Shown here one piece after another: positions 45,341 to 56,821 of a stretch of DNA of 64,000 nt (position 1 is the first letter of the stretch; the number at the start of each line of letters is the position of its first letter). A model generated the notes under the pieces. It was not told where the DNA came from. It saw only the letters and a list, made by a program, of their open reading frames with translations, and made no database searches. Position numbers and translations under genes: made by a program. The stretch is from Tieghemostelium lacteum (lineage: Eukaryota > Evosea > Eumycetozoa > Dictyosteliales > Raperosteliaceae), in NCBI GenBank assembly GCA_001606155.1, contig LODT01000001.1, positions 186,001 to 250,000 of the forward strand, in the 5' to 3' direction.

Positions 45341-45455
45341 GTTTCATCAAAAAACTTGAAACAATGTCCACCACTAATTGACAGAGTTTGTAGTTTCTGT
45401 TAACCACCTCTGTCATATTATTGGTGGTTCTTTTGAGATTAGTTAATTAATCTCA
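45341..45455. other. Cluster of three hairpins, candidate structured RNA or regulatory element
   Basis: Hairpin 1: GTTTCA (45341-45346) with TGAAAC (45357-45362). Hairpin 2: a two-part stem. The outer part pairs 45368-45378 with 45417-45427 (11 positions, one mismatch). The inner part pairs TGACAGAG (45379-45386) perfectly with CTCTGTCA (45408-45415). One base (45416) is bulged, and the loop is 21 nt. Hairpin 3: TGAGATTA (45434-45441) with TAATCTCA (45448-45455). Nineteen pairs with Gs and Cs in both arms are unlikely by chance in AT-rich DNA. The direction of transcription cannot be told. Confidence 0.45.
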
Positions 45456-46889
45456 CCAATAAATTTGATTTCGTATTAAATCGACAAACACCATCCACAA
45501 CCGCCACAAAACACATTTTGCGAACTTGACTACTAGTAGTAGTTGGAATTGAATTATAAATCTATAGAATATTCTATTACTGGTGTATTTACATAACTAC
45601 TATCTATAGACTATAATAAAAAAATTATAACGAAAACTAAAAAATATAAAAAAATTTCTTTGAATTTGTTTTGTTAGTTTATCATAATTATTTAATTCAA
45701 AAGTCCACGAGTTCTGAAAATAAAAATGATAACAAGTTCCAATTTTTAATCATAGAATAATTAATTAATAGAAAATAATTAATTATTCAAATAAAGATTC
45801 CCAACCGACAATTGGTAAAATCATAATTTTAAAAATCTATGAACTATACACACCAAGTATCTAATCTACAGGAGAGTAATCACAAATTCCACAATAAAGA
45901 AGATCTGAAAAGCGGTTATAAAGTACTTAGTGATTTTATGTTACATTACTATGAATGGTAAAACCAAATTCAAATAAAAGTTCTCTTATTTGTAAATGAA
46001 TCATTGGTTGTTCTATCTTTTTAATAAGCAATTTAGAGATATTATTTGGTTGGGTGAAAAAAAAAACCAAATAGGAAGGAAATATTATACAGCTATAAAT
46101 CTCTCTCCCAGTCTATTCTACACATCTAGAACTATTTTTAATAATAACATTGTTTTTTTTCTTTTAAAAAAAAAATAAAAAATAAATAGGAGGGGGTGGT
46201 GGTATTTATGATTGATATAGGTTTAAATTCAATTCTGATAGGTATAACGAATTTGAACATATGGCAACATAGATTAATGATTTTTATTAATTAAACACAA
46301 GCGACAATAAAGGAAATTTTGTTGTTTTTACCCTTTGTGGACAGTTTGATATTTTCATGGTGATTTCAATCTTTCATTGACGTTAAACACTCTTTTTGTG
46401 TGAAATGAAAAATACAGATTTTCCTTTTAATTTTTTATGAAAAGAAAATCAGGCTGAAACATTTAATTTAAAAAAAAAATCAACACACATTTTTTTGTTT
46501 GATCAAAATCAACACAAACATACCCTCTATCCAACAGTTAAAAAGATTTAACAAAATCAAAATAATCAAAGAAAACTCTATATATCAAAGACGAAATTTT
46601 TTTTTTTATTTTCATTGTTTGATTTAAACATAAAACTTTTCAAATTCACATAAATATTCATTTTCACCTTTTTGAGTGTAAAGTTTTTTTTTTTTTTTTT
46701 TTTACCAATCAATACATTTGCACTGCAAACATTGTACAATTACTTTAATTAACACTACTCAATCAAGTATTTATTTATCTTGTAATTTAATATTTTTACT
46801 CGATACACTATTTTGTATATATTTATTCTTCCAATACCCCACATTCACATCATTGATATACAATTAATTTAAATATTTATTTTTTTATT

Positions 46890-48567
46890 ATGAATCAATT
46901 CGTTCCATCTTATAATATCAGTCATAGTAATAATTTATACTATACACATCACCCAAATAATCCACTGTATCTAAAAGAACAACAACAAAATATGGAACAC
47001 CATCACATTCAAATAATTGATAAAGATACACATACTTTAAATTCACATATTCATTATTCCAATCCAATTACAGTTTCACACCCATATCATCCACATCCTC
47101 ATTCACATTCTCCAACTCCCAATATCCACTATTCTTCTGAAAATTACTATTCCCTTTCCCCACCCAATTTGTTAAATAATAATTATAATCATTATTCATC
47201 TTCACAAAGTAATTCACCTTCATTATCATCAACACCATGTACACCACCATGTATAATATCCAATAGTAAAAGTAATACAAAGTTTAACTTCAAAATTGAT
47301 ACTAGTAAATGTTCATCAACTCCATCATTATCACAATCATCCACCTCATCATCAATAGTACCAAATGTAAATAATCTTTCATATCATGGTACTCCTACAA
47401 TAGACTCTAATGACATTCCAAGTTCACTTTGTATTCCATTATTAAAATTAAAATCACTATCAATGGCACCACCACCAACTCCACTCAATTTGCCAATGTC
47501 CTCTAATAATTCACCAAGATCTCAATATTATGTTCCCGAAGAAATGAGTCCATTTATTACACCAAATCAGTCACCAAGAAATACTAATAATATTATCAGT
47601 CAGGGTGTTAATAACAGTTTAAATTCAACTCCATCATCACAATTATCAAGTCCAAACACTCCACAATCACTGTCTCTATCTAATACACCTCTATCATCTC
47701 CAAGAGGCGGTAATCAACCAATTGATAAAGTAGAAGAACATTGGAGAAAATTAGAATATTACACAAGTAATCTAAATAACTATGTCTATGAATCTATTAA
47801 ATCTAAAGATTTTTCAAACCTCTCTGAACTAAACGAAAAAGTTGAAGAAATTAAAAATTCTATTAAAGAGATTGAAATTATAAATAGTATTGCAAAAACG
47901 TATGTATATCCATATTTTGTCATCAACATCATCCTCTTTTCACTTAATTCGCTTGACAATTATTATAAATGCGACAATGATAAATCAACCCTCACACTAC
48001 ACCCAAGATTATCTACCTTTTACCATTTGATTTTTATAATAACCAAATCGATACTTAAAAAAATCAAAAACACACTTCTGAAATCCATCAAAAATTTCTT
48101 TCAATTGACGGTTTAGATATTTATTTTAATTGATTTTTTTTTATTAAATAATTTTAAAAATAGATTGCCACCTCAAACAAGAGCCAGAAAGAAAAGATCA
48201 ACTAAAGCTGAAAAACTTCAAAGAGACGCAATTAGTGTAAAGGTAAGAATCATATTTTACAAACTACATTTCCTTTAATTATTATAATTGAATTTAATTA
48301 AAATATGTTCTAACATTCTTCATTATTATTGTTGTTTAGAGAACCTATGTAACTACTCCTAAATCTAAAGGAAACCATTGCGCTTTTTGTGGAACTTTAG
48401 AAACACCTGAGTGGAGAAAAGGTCCAGGAGGAATGAAGAGTCTATGCAATGCATGTGGCCTCCATTATGCCAAGAATCTCAAGAGAGAAAATAAATTAAA
48501 GTCTCAATCCACTGCCACAACCGATGGGAATGATCAAAGTATGAAAATTGAAAATCTTTTAAAATAA
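46890..48567 (+). CDS. GATA-type zinc-finger transcription factor (first of a tandem pair)
   Basis: Three exons (46890-47899, 48164-48242, 48340-48567) give 438 residues. The first 270 residues are Ser/Asn/Pro/His-rich with many SP/TP sites. A helical segment (about 275-337, [20 protein letters not shown]) precedes a basic stretch ([12 protein letters not shown]) and then the finger: CAFC (377-380), 18 residues including [10 protein letters not shown], then CNAC (399-402) and [11 protein letters not shown]. This is the class of C-x2-C-x18-C-x2-C GATA fingers common in Dictyostelids, which bind WGATAR-like sites. The gene follows a 4.1-kb leader. The individual gta gene or stkA counterpart cannot be named. 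Confidence 0.92.
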
Positions 48568-49257
48568 TCTTACTTTTCCACTTCTGACAACGAAGGAGAT
48601 TCTCTAAATCATAGTTTCTTGTACAAAAAAAAAAATGAACCCTTATATATCCAGTTAATATACAGACACCCCCATATAACCCCCTATATTTCAATAAAAC
48701 CCCTCAAAAATACAATATTTGTATATAAGCTAGCATTTAGGTGACCTTTTGGGAAAGAGTTTTTTTCTCATTTAAAAATAGAAGGAAATATCAATCGAAA
48801 AAATCAATAATTATAAAATGTTTGTGTTAACAAGAATGGTTTTAATAGTTTGTGACAGTCTCTTAAAAACCAATAGTCACTCTTAAAAAAGATTTTTCTA
48901 ACCGACAGTTGTACAAAAATCATATGGTGTGAAGAATTTCTATACATTTGGGGTACTATCACCAATTAATTTGAAACTTGATTTAAAGTAAAATCAAAAA
49001 CTAGATCACCATCGACAACATTCGCCATATCACTTCCATTTTTGTTTTTTTTTGTTTTTTTCTAAAAATTAGGTTCTCATACAGTTTATCACCTAAAGTT
49101 GATTTCAAACCCTATCAAAAAAAAAATATTTTTTTTTTTTTATTTTAATTTTCAAAATATTATCCCACTTACAATTATTACATGTAATTCATTTAAAATT
49201 TTTTAAAGCAAACCTAACTTTGTCATAAATATAAAATATATATAAAAAAAATAAATA
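48568..49257. other. Spacer between the two GATA genes
   Basis: About 690 bp. It contains the element AACCGACAGTTG (48900-48911), which also occurs in the leader of the first GATA gene. Otherwise AT-rich with A and T runs just before the second gene. Confidence 0.45.
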
Positions 49258-50609
49258 ATGTATAATTCCTCAGATTTAAATAATGTCTCATTGTTGGATG
49301 AAAGTAGTAGTGATATTAATAATCTAAGTAGTAGTACGAATAGTAGTTCGAGTAGTATCGGCAGTGGAACTTTTACCAAAAGTTCCATTTCCACTACTAA
49401 TAACAACACCACCACAACTACCAATACCAATAACATAATTATCAATTTATATAACCCTAAACTCAGTAATGGAGATCTTCTAAATGGTTCAGTGACTACT
49501 AATACTAGAGTTTCTCAACAACTATCACCTCAGCAACAACAACAACTACTACTACTACAACAACAACAACAGTCAAACTACATTTCACCTCAACTTTTAT
49601 TTGAATCTTTAAATAAAACCAATTCATTGTACAAATCATCATCAAGTAATAGTTTATTGTATCCAAGTGGTAATAGTAATGTTCCATCTCCACCTGGTGG
49701 CAATATGAATAACTCTGCTCCTTCAAATGCTGCTAAACTAAATAACCTATCGACATCTTATATTTTAACATCACTTTCATCTCCAATATCACCTCAACCT
49801 CAAACACCAACATTATTATCGACATCCTCTTCACCTCATTTCACAAACCAAAGTACAAGTTCAAACTTATATTCACCATATAGTAATCCCCCAACACCTT
49901 ATCAGTACCCTCCATCTACACCTCAAACACCTCACACTGACCAAGGTGAAACTGACGACGATTATGAATATCTAAAAGACGGCTGGAAAAAGATTCGAGA
50001 ACTAACTGTTGAAATACAAAAACTCTCCAAACAAGCAATGAAACACGACCTCCAATCAGTAGACTTGGTACCAACACTACAAAAAGAATATGAAAATATG
50101 GGTTTACTTTTAACCTCAATGAATGATAGATACAATTACATGAAAAGCGATGATAGACAGAAAAAGAAGAGAAAAGAATCCGACAAAAATGCTGAAAAAA
50201 GAGTATGTAAATCACCCACTCACTTATTAATATAATTTCAATTTATTAATATATATTTTTTTTATTATATTATTTTAGAAAAAGAGAAGAGAAGCTACTT
50301 TATTATTAAATAATGTCTGTAAATCATGTAAGACTACTGATACTCCAGAGTGGAGACGTGGACCCGATGGAATGAAAAGGTATGTATTCTTAATTATTAC
50401 AACAACATTCTAAAAAACGGAGTGGTAGATTTTCTGACTTTTTCATTTTTTTTTTTTTTTCATTAATTAAAAAATATTCGTACTTTAGTTTATGTAATGC
50501 ATGCGGACTTCATTATGCCAAAATAATTAAAAGAGAGGCTTCTCTTGCCCTACCCCAGATTTCAGTTGAACAAAAAGAGTCAATGAGATTAAATTCAATT
50601 TTAAATTGA
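49258..50609 (+). CDS. GATA-type zinc-finger transcription factor (second of a tandem pair)
   Basis: Three exons (49258-50202, 50279-50379, 50489-50609) give 388 residues. The N-terminal 235 residues are Ser/Asn/Thr-rich with a Gln/Leu-rich run (about 94-107). A helical segment (KDGWKKIRELTVEIQKLSKQ) and a basic stretch (KKKRKESDKNAEKR) precede the finger: CKSC (329-332), 18 residues including TPEWRRGPDG, then CNAC (351-354) and GLHYAKIIKRE. The layout, finger class and intron after the basic stretch match the upstream gene, so the pair probably arose by tandem duplication. Unlike its neighbour, an intron interrupts the finger itself, within the MKS codons. Confidence 0.92.
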
Positions 50610-51057
50610 TCAAATGAATATTGAAGATCTGGCAAAGGGTTTTATTGGCCTTTTGTTGATATTCGATACCCACTACCAACATTGCTCTCCAAAAGAAAAC
50701 AAAAACATCAAAAGCAGATCATTGTTTATTATTTTTACTAAAAATAATGAAATACATTGATCTTTTATTTCACCACTTCAATTATGATTGTACAAACATT
50801 AAAACAATTTTAGATTAATTGTTTTTCATTGTAAAAATTCTTATATTCGACACAACTTTCTACTCTAATTAATTCACTCTTAACGTTAACCCACCTTCAA
50901 AAATAAAAATAAAAAAAATATCAAGGGTGTATATATACACAAGAAGAGACATATGATAGCTTTAGATTATGATAAATTTTACAATTTTCTTGTTTTTGTT
51001 TTTTTTATTTGGTTGACTGGTGAAGGAGAAAGATAGATGAAAATCAAACTAATTGAT
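50610..51057. other. Intergenic, 3' ends of convergent genes
   Basis: AT-rich spacer of about 450 bp between the second GATA gene and the coactosin-type gene. Nothing recognisable. Confidence 0.4.
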
Positions 51058-52581
51058 TTATCTAACTCTTGAATTGGTACCAGAGTTAGTTGTAATTCTT
51101 TGAGTGATAATTTCAGATGAGATTTCAGAAACTTGGGTTGGGTGTAAATCAACATGATATGGTTGGAATAATTCTTTAACTTTACCAGAGTGAGTACCTA
51201 ATTTGGCTCTTAACATTCTTGGAATTTCTTCACCTACAAAATCAATAAAGGCAAATTTAATAGTTTCAGAAAGATCAATCTTTTCAACTTCTCTAACTAG
51301 ACCATAACCAACGATATTGGATTTCAAGTGACTTACAAGTTCATCTGTACCTCCATTACCACTACCCAAGAGAGTTAGTGTATTGTCATTCTTGTAACCA
51401 ACTAAACACCAATTGGTATCAGTACTGTCAGCTCTGACGTCTTTAATGGCAGCTTTAACCTCTGCTTCATTTTCAATATTAATTACAGAACCTGAACTTG
51501 TTGGAACAGAAGATGGTTTATAACCACCGCTAGAGCCTGAACTTGTACCTCTATATGATCCACCACTTGATGGACTACTGCTACTTGGTGATGAGGTACC
51601 AGCAAGAACATTTAATTTAGTACCTGATGAACGAGAGATGGTATCAACTACAATATCCTCAGAGATCTCAGAAGGTACTGAACATTTGATGTCAACGTGA
51701 TATGGTTGAACTAGTTCTTTAATAGTACCAATATGAGTACCCAAACGTGCTCTCAACATTCTTGGAATGTTTTCACCAACCCAATTAATGAATGCAAATT
51801 TAACAGTATTGCTATTATCAATCTTTTCAACAATTCTAACTAAACCGTAACCCACAATCTCTGGTGTCAGGTTGGAAATCAATTCTTGAGTTCCTTGTGT
51901 GCCTTTACCCAAGAGTACGATATTATTAGAGTTACCACCTTCGTAACCAAACAATACCCAATTGACATCGGAGGCATCTGATCTAAACTCCTTAAGAGCC
52001 TCTCTAATCTCTGGTTCATTTTGCAATTTTAATGCATCTTTTTGTGTGGAACTTGGAGATGATACACCACCATAAACTGATCTTCTAGCAGATGAAGATG
52101 AACTAGTTGAAGTTGAACCAGTCTTTTTACCAGACTCATCTAAAACTCTTGATCCTGATCCAGAGTTTTCTTGAATCTTTTGAATTACAATCTGATCAGA
52201 AATCTCAGATTTATTGGTAATTTGAAAATCTACATGGAAACTACCAAAACAGTCTTTGACACCACCGGAGGTCACAGAGATTCTACCTTTTTGCAAGATA
52301 CCTACTTTATCACCAATAAAGAGAATGAATGCAAATTTAACAGTTTCACTATCATCAATTTTATCTATTTTTCTAACCAATGAGAATCCAACTACATCAT
52401 CTTGGAATGATTCAACGAGTTCACTGACACCACCTGAACCACTTCCTACTAATTTAACCTTTTGTGATTTTGGAGATTCGAATGACAACAGAACCCAATC
52501 GGTTGGTGTGTCATTATTTTTTAAATCTGCAATAGCTGCTTTGATTTCTGTTTCATTGATAAATTGAACTGCACTAGACAT
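51058..52581 (-). CDS. Protein with three coactosin-like ADF-H domains
   Basis: One exon of 507 residues. Three copies of the coactosin-type ADF-H fold lie at about 8-140, 185-312 and 372-507. Each has the sequence pattern 'TxxNWVLxxY...VGxxLVRxxEKxDxSxTVKFAFIxFVGExxxRMLRAxLGTHxGxVKExxxPYHVDxxxxxxSEI'. Copies 2 and 3 share PRMLRA(R/K)LGTH and PYHVD. Copy 1 is more diverged (GILQKGRISVTSG). Ser/Thr/Gly-rich linkers (about 142-180 and 325-368) join them. Coactosin binds F-actin and blocks capping; Dictyostelium coactosin has one such domain in about 146 residues. Three linked domains could bridge or bind cooperatively along a filament. That function is inferred. Confidence 0.9.
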   Translation of the reverse strand: MSSAVQFINETEIKAAIADLKNNDTPTDWVLLSFESPKSQKVKLVGSGSGGVSELVESFQDDVVGFSLVRKIDKIDDSETVKFAFILFIGDKVGILQKGRISVTSGGVKDCFGSFHVDFQITNKSEISDQIVIQKIQENSGSGSRVLDESGKKTGSTSTSSSSSARRSVYGGVSSPSSTQKDALKLQNEPEIREALKEFRSDASDVNWVLFGYEGGNSNNIVLLGKGTQGTQELISNLTPEIVGYGLVRIVEKIDNSNTVKFAFINWVGENIPRMLRARLGTHIGTIKELVQPYHVDIKCSVPSEISEDIVVDTISRSSGTKLNVLAGTSSPSSSSPSSGGSYRGTSSGSSGGYKPSSVPTSSGSVINIENEAEVKAAIKDVRADSTDTNWCLVGYKNDNTLTLLGSGNGGTDELVSHLKSNIVGYGLVREVEKIDLSETIKFAFIDFVGEEIPRMLRAKLGTHSGKVKELFQPYHVDLHPTQVSEISSEIITQRITTNSGTNSRVR

Positions 52582-52801
52582 GGTTGTTAATTTGTAATAT
52601 TACTCCTAATAATAATAATAAAAATGCAAGACAATCTTTTTTCTTCTTTTAGGTGTAAATGTAAGATAAATAAAAAAAAAAAAAAAATTAAATTTTAATT
52701 TATTTGAATGGAAGTGGCAAACCCACACCACTTTTATTAAAATTTTTTTTAATTTTTTTTGATTTTTTTTTGTCAAGTGTTCAATACAACGAAAAAACAT
52801 T

Positions 52802-52979
52802 ATGAACAATAACAAACAACTAATCATCGGTAATCAATCACAGCAACAACAACAACATCAACAACATCACTCTCACCAGAATAACAAACGTAAAGAGGAG
52901 TTTAATGAAACTTTTAATCAATGTTTTAGTTTAATTGAAACATCTCACCAGGATATTAGGCATGAATTGAGTTTTTCCC

Positions 52980-53012
<33 letters not shown>

Positions 53013-56000
53013 CTTTCTTATTTTGTTTTGTGGGTAATAGACTGAAGGTCGTCTTTAAGGGAATAATTGTATTCTCCATTTGAGGTGTGGTTTAAATGAA
53101 AAACCAACCTTATAATGACTTTAGTCTTCCTTTTATGTATTTTTTACATTATTTTATTGTTTTATTTTAATTAACACAATAGTCAATATCTAACATTTTC
53201 TTTTAAATAACATGATTTTGTGTATTCTTTTATTGATAACTTTGAATTGAAAAATAAAAGTGTTGTAAAAGTATCTATACAAAGTTTAGTTGAATTAAGT
53301 ACTTCTATTTATTGTAACATCTCTTGTAAAGTTAGAATTTTAAATTTATTTTTAGATATAATAAAATCTCCATTATTATATAGGTGAGTAGTAATAGACC
53401 TCTAAATAAACTTTGAAAAAAAAACAGTTATCTAACACAAACACAAAAACATACAGGAAAACAGCAATAAGATGTGCAATAAAAGGAATTGGAAGTTTAG
53501 CATGCCAAGATGAAACCTTAATTACACCAACTATAACCTATCTAGCAAAGATTTTAGAATTTCCATGTGAAAACTATCAGTATATGAAAAGAGTGTGTTT
53601 TCACTCACTCAGCAGAATAGGTAGGAAATTCCCAGTTTATCAACAACTCTTAATCACACTATTCGAACAATATTTTATGAACACCAATTCATCCAATGAT
53701 GATATATGTTCCATTTTAATGGCATTTGGTAGACTATCTCAAACCAACTCCAAAATCAGAGCTCTGTCCATGAAAAGATGGTTAGAAGCAATTGATAATT
53801 CTCATTATCTATTTAAATGTGCTGGTATAATATCAATAGGTTATGCATCTTCACCATCTGGAAGTATGTATTCATTAAATTCCAAAATCATTTTTTAGAT
53901 ATATATTAATTTATTATACGTAATTCTTAGATATTGTTAATGATAAAAATATAGAATCTATATGTTATAGTAAGGCAGTTGAGTTATTACAGTATCATAA
54001 GATTAATGATAATATTGAAGGTGAGGAAGATAGTTGGAAGAAACAAGAGGTATATTTAGTACAAGTTGCATCTTGTAAGGCATTGGGTCTTTTGGCAAGA
54101 TCTAATCCTACAGAATGGCTACCAAGACTACAGAAGATATTTAAAGTAATTCTATCAAGCACTAGATATACAGGTCATGTAAAATCAGTTGTATTGTCTA
54201 TATACGGTCAATTGACATATGAGTTAGCAGTTACATCACCATTCTTTACACCACTAAAAGTTTTACTATTTGAATTATCAAATGAAGACAATATCAGTAT
54301 ATCATCACCTAGTTTCTATTCATTGACAAAATTTGCATTGTCACATGAATCCAATTTCCAAGAGGTCTATGAAATGCTGAAGTTGAAATTAGGCGGTGGT
54401 GGCAGTGGAATTAAAAATGCAAAACCTGATCAACTCATTCATTTCCTCAAGACTTGGTGTAAATTAATTTCTAGAAATTATAGACCGGTTTTAAATCAAT
54501 GTTCATCTATCATCTCACAATTTGATTCCTATTTATATGAACCAAATTCACCAATGTCTAATCAATTGACTCTGGCAAAGAATAGACCTAAATTAGTACT
54601 TACACCTCTGCAGCCTAATAAACTATATGCCAATCAAATGTATCAATGTGAGAATGCTTTCAATGACTTTCAGAGTCTGAATATCATGTGCCATTGTTTC
54701 AGTCCACTGATTATTCAGTCTATATTAGCTCTATGTAAGAAACCACAGTTGTTACATCATAATCAATATAGAGCTGCTTTAAAGGATAAGATTAGATCTC
54801 AAAAGGAATTGGGCTTTAATATTGATCAATTTGAACAAGTGCATCTAGAGTCTACTTATCAGTCTATTCTTACTGAACTCTCTCAAGATTTCTCCAAAAG
54901 AGAAATATTCATCTCCGTAATTAATAATCCTGAAATTATTGATTCTAAAGATTTTCAAGATATGATTAAATCAAAATATGATTTGAAAAAAGATGATCAA
55001 CAACAATCACAACACCCACTTGTAACTCAGAATCAACAAACACCAAAACAATCTGATAAACCTTCTGATCCTAGATTGAAGAAGGGAGGAAACATTTTTT
55101 CAAAACCTCTTCCGTTGATTAAAGACTCTACTCCCGATGTAGACACTAAACCAACAATAGCTACAGCTTCAGCTACAGCTGTACCCACACAACAACCAAA
55201 AGTAAATTTATTCGCTAAACCATTACCACTATTGAGTGAAATTACTAAAGAGGAGAATGTACCTGAAAACACCATTACACCTAAACCACAATCTACCAAT
55301 ATATTCTCAAAGCCATTACCATTGTTAGTTGATCAACCAGACACTAAAGACAATACCGAAAATATACCATCTAAAACACCACTACTAAAAGAAGAGACTT
55401 CAGAAAGTGAAAAAGAAACAGTATACCCGCCAACTGCCAATATATTTTCTAAACCTCTGCCATTATTAAAAGAGGATTCTGATGCTATTAGTGCAGAAAC
55501 AACAAAAATGAATATATTCGCAAAACCATTACCACTGTTAAGAGACCAGGAGATAAATGATGACATTTCATCAACATCTTCACCAAAGAAGAAGAATAAT
55601 CTAGCACTTCCATTGATGAAACCTGCAATACCCATTTATGAGTTACCTAAAGTAATTCAACCCATTCGACCATCAATATCAAAAACAATTCACAGCTTGG
55701 GTATGAAGTTAATGGTTAATACTCCATTACCTCCAAAACCAAAGAATGTATTTGCCAACCCATTACCACTGCTAAAAGACGAAGATGGAAATTCAGATGA
55801 TAAAAAGACTCCTGACTCCCAAAAAGATACTGATGATAGTTTAGATATTCAAATTGATATTGACAGTTATACAAAGGAATTAGAGAACATGTTGGATGGT
55901 AAAGAAGAAGGTACATATACTGTAATGGAACCTGAAGAAGAAGAACAACCACATCAGCAACAACTAGTAACATCTTCTTCACCATCAGCCAATTCTTCAA

Positions 56001-56764
56001 CCAATACCAGTGATGGTGAAGAAAGTGATGAAGATTCAGAACAAGATAGTGACGAAGAATTGGTGATTGATGAACCAATGAATATCGAGACAAATACTAT
56101 ACCTGATAGTTATAACCCCTCTAGAAAAAGACCAAATTCAATTTTAGAATTAGAAGACGACCCAGAAACCACTGAATCCGACCAGAAAAAAATTTGTTTA
56201 GAACCAAACCAACATGATTTTCAAACTGTTGATTTGTCTCAAGTCAATAAATCAAAGTCCAAAAAAAATCATAATAATACCAAGACCAATAACAAGAACA
56301 AAAATAATAATAATAATAATAACAACAAAATGAATAGGGAAAAGAATTCAAAGAAAAAACATAATAGAAAGCTAAAAGATAATCCTCATGGTGATGAAGG
56401 TAATCTATATGTTGGTATTGATTTTACAAAATCAAAAAAACCAGAACCTATTCAATGTTCATTTTACAAGTTGGGTATGTGTAAGAAAGGTAGTGAATGT
56501 ACTTTTCTCCATGAAGGTCCTGTTGTGGAAAGAGAAAAAGAAATTTGTAAGTTTTTTAAAACTGGGTCATGTCTTAAAGATTCTGATTGTACCTATTCAC
56601 ATGATTTGAAATCAGAAGCATGTAAATATTTCAATTCTCTGAATGGTTGTACGAACAAGGATTGCCAATATGGTCACTTTATTTCTGATACTGTATCCCC
56701 TATTATGAATAATTCAAATCCATCAACACCACCTATTGTAAATATTGTTGATGGTCAAATTTAG
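52802..56764 (+). CDS. HEAT-like protein with six PLPL repeats and three CCCH zinc fingers
   Basis: A clear exon (53457-53863) and a long one (53931-56764) are joined in frame. An upstream exon ends at 53383 (DIIKSPLLYR/KTAIRC), and a Gln/His-rich first exon probably starts at 52802. The 5' junctions around 52960-53210 are uncertain, since a (TTA)n repeat and stops occur there. The N-terminal half is an alpha-helical HEAT/ARM-like solenoid (VQVASCKALGLLARSNPTEW). A disordered middle has six copies of N-[ILV]-F-[SA]-[KN]-P-L-P-L (near 55091, 55205, 55298, 55439, 55511, 55745). An acidic region, an Asn/Lys tract and three CCCH fingers (C-x7-C-x5-C-x3-H twice, then C-x8-C-x4-C-x3-H) follow. The finger trio resembles that of ZC3H4/ZC3H6 (suppressor of sable), which ends unproductive transcription. 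The combination is unfamiliar. Confidence 0.75.
55091..55771 (+). repeat. Six-fold NIF(S/A)KPLPLL peptide repeat within the HEAT/CCCH gene
   Basis: Short coding repeats at about 55091, 55205, 55298, 55439, 55511 and 55745, with variable acidic spacers of 25-80 residues. The DNA of the copies differs at third positions, so they are old and kept at protein level. Confidence 0.8.
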
Positions 56765-56821
56765 ATGATGGATTCCTTAATATAATAAAGATTCATTGGA
56801 AGTAAACAAACAAATTATTTA

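Larger units (their letters stand above)
42763..46889. other. 4.1-kb non-coding region upstream of the GATA gene pair
   Basis: The longest gene-free stretch of the window, between divergent starts. Open frames here are short and have no protein-like composition. It holds GT-rich blocks (43569-43640), a CA-rich block (44135-44158), a 9-bp perfect hairpin (43717-43740), a cluster of three hairpins (45341-45455) and a 12-base element shared with the promoter of the second GATA gene (45803). Such long leaders in compact dictyostelid genomes usually mean complex developmental control or unannotated non-coding RNA. Confidence 0.6.

Noticed and set aside
45996-46178. 60-codon ORF in the 4.1-kb gap
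   Set aside because: It is hydrophobic with Lys/Asn runs, has no neighbouring splice partners and looks like random AT-rich sequence.
52981-53012. Run of tyrosine codons
   Set aside because: This is a (TTA)n microsatellite in what is probably an intron or leader, not a protein feature.
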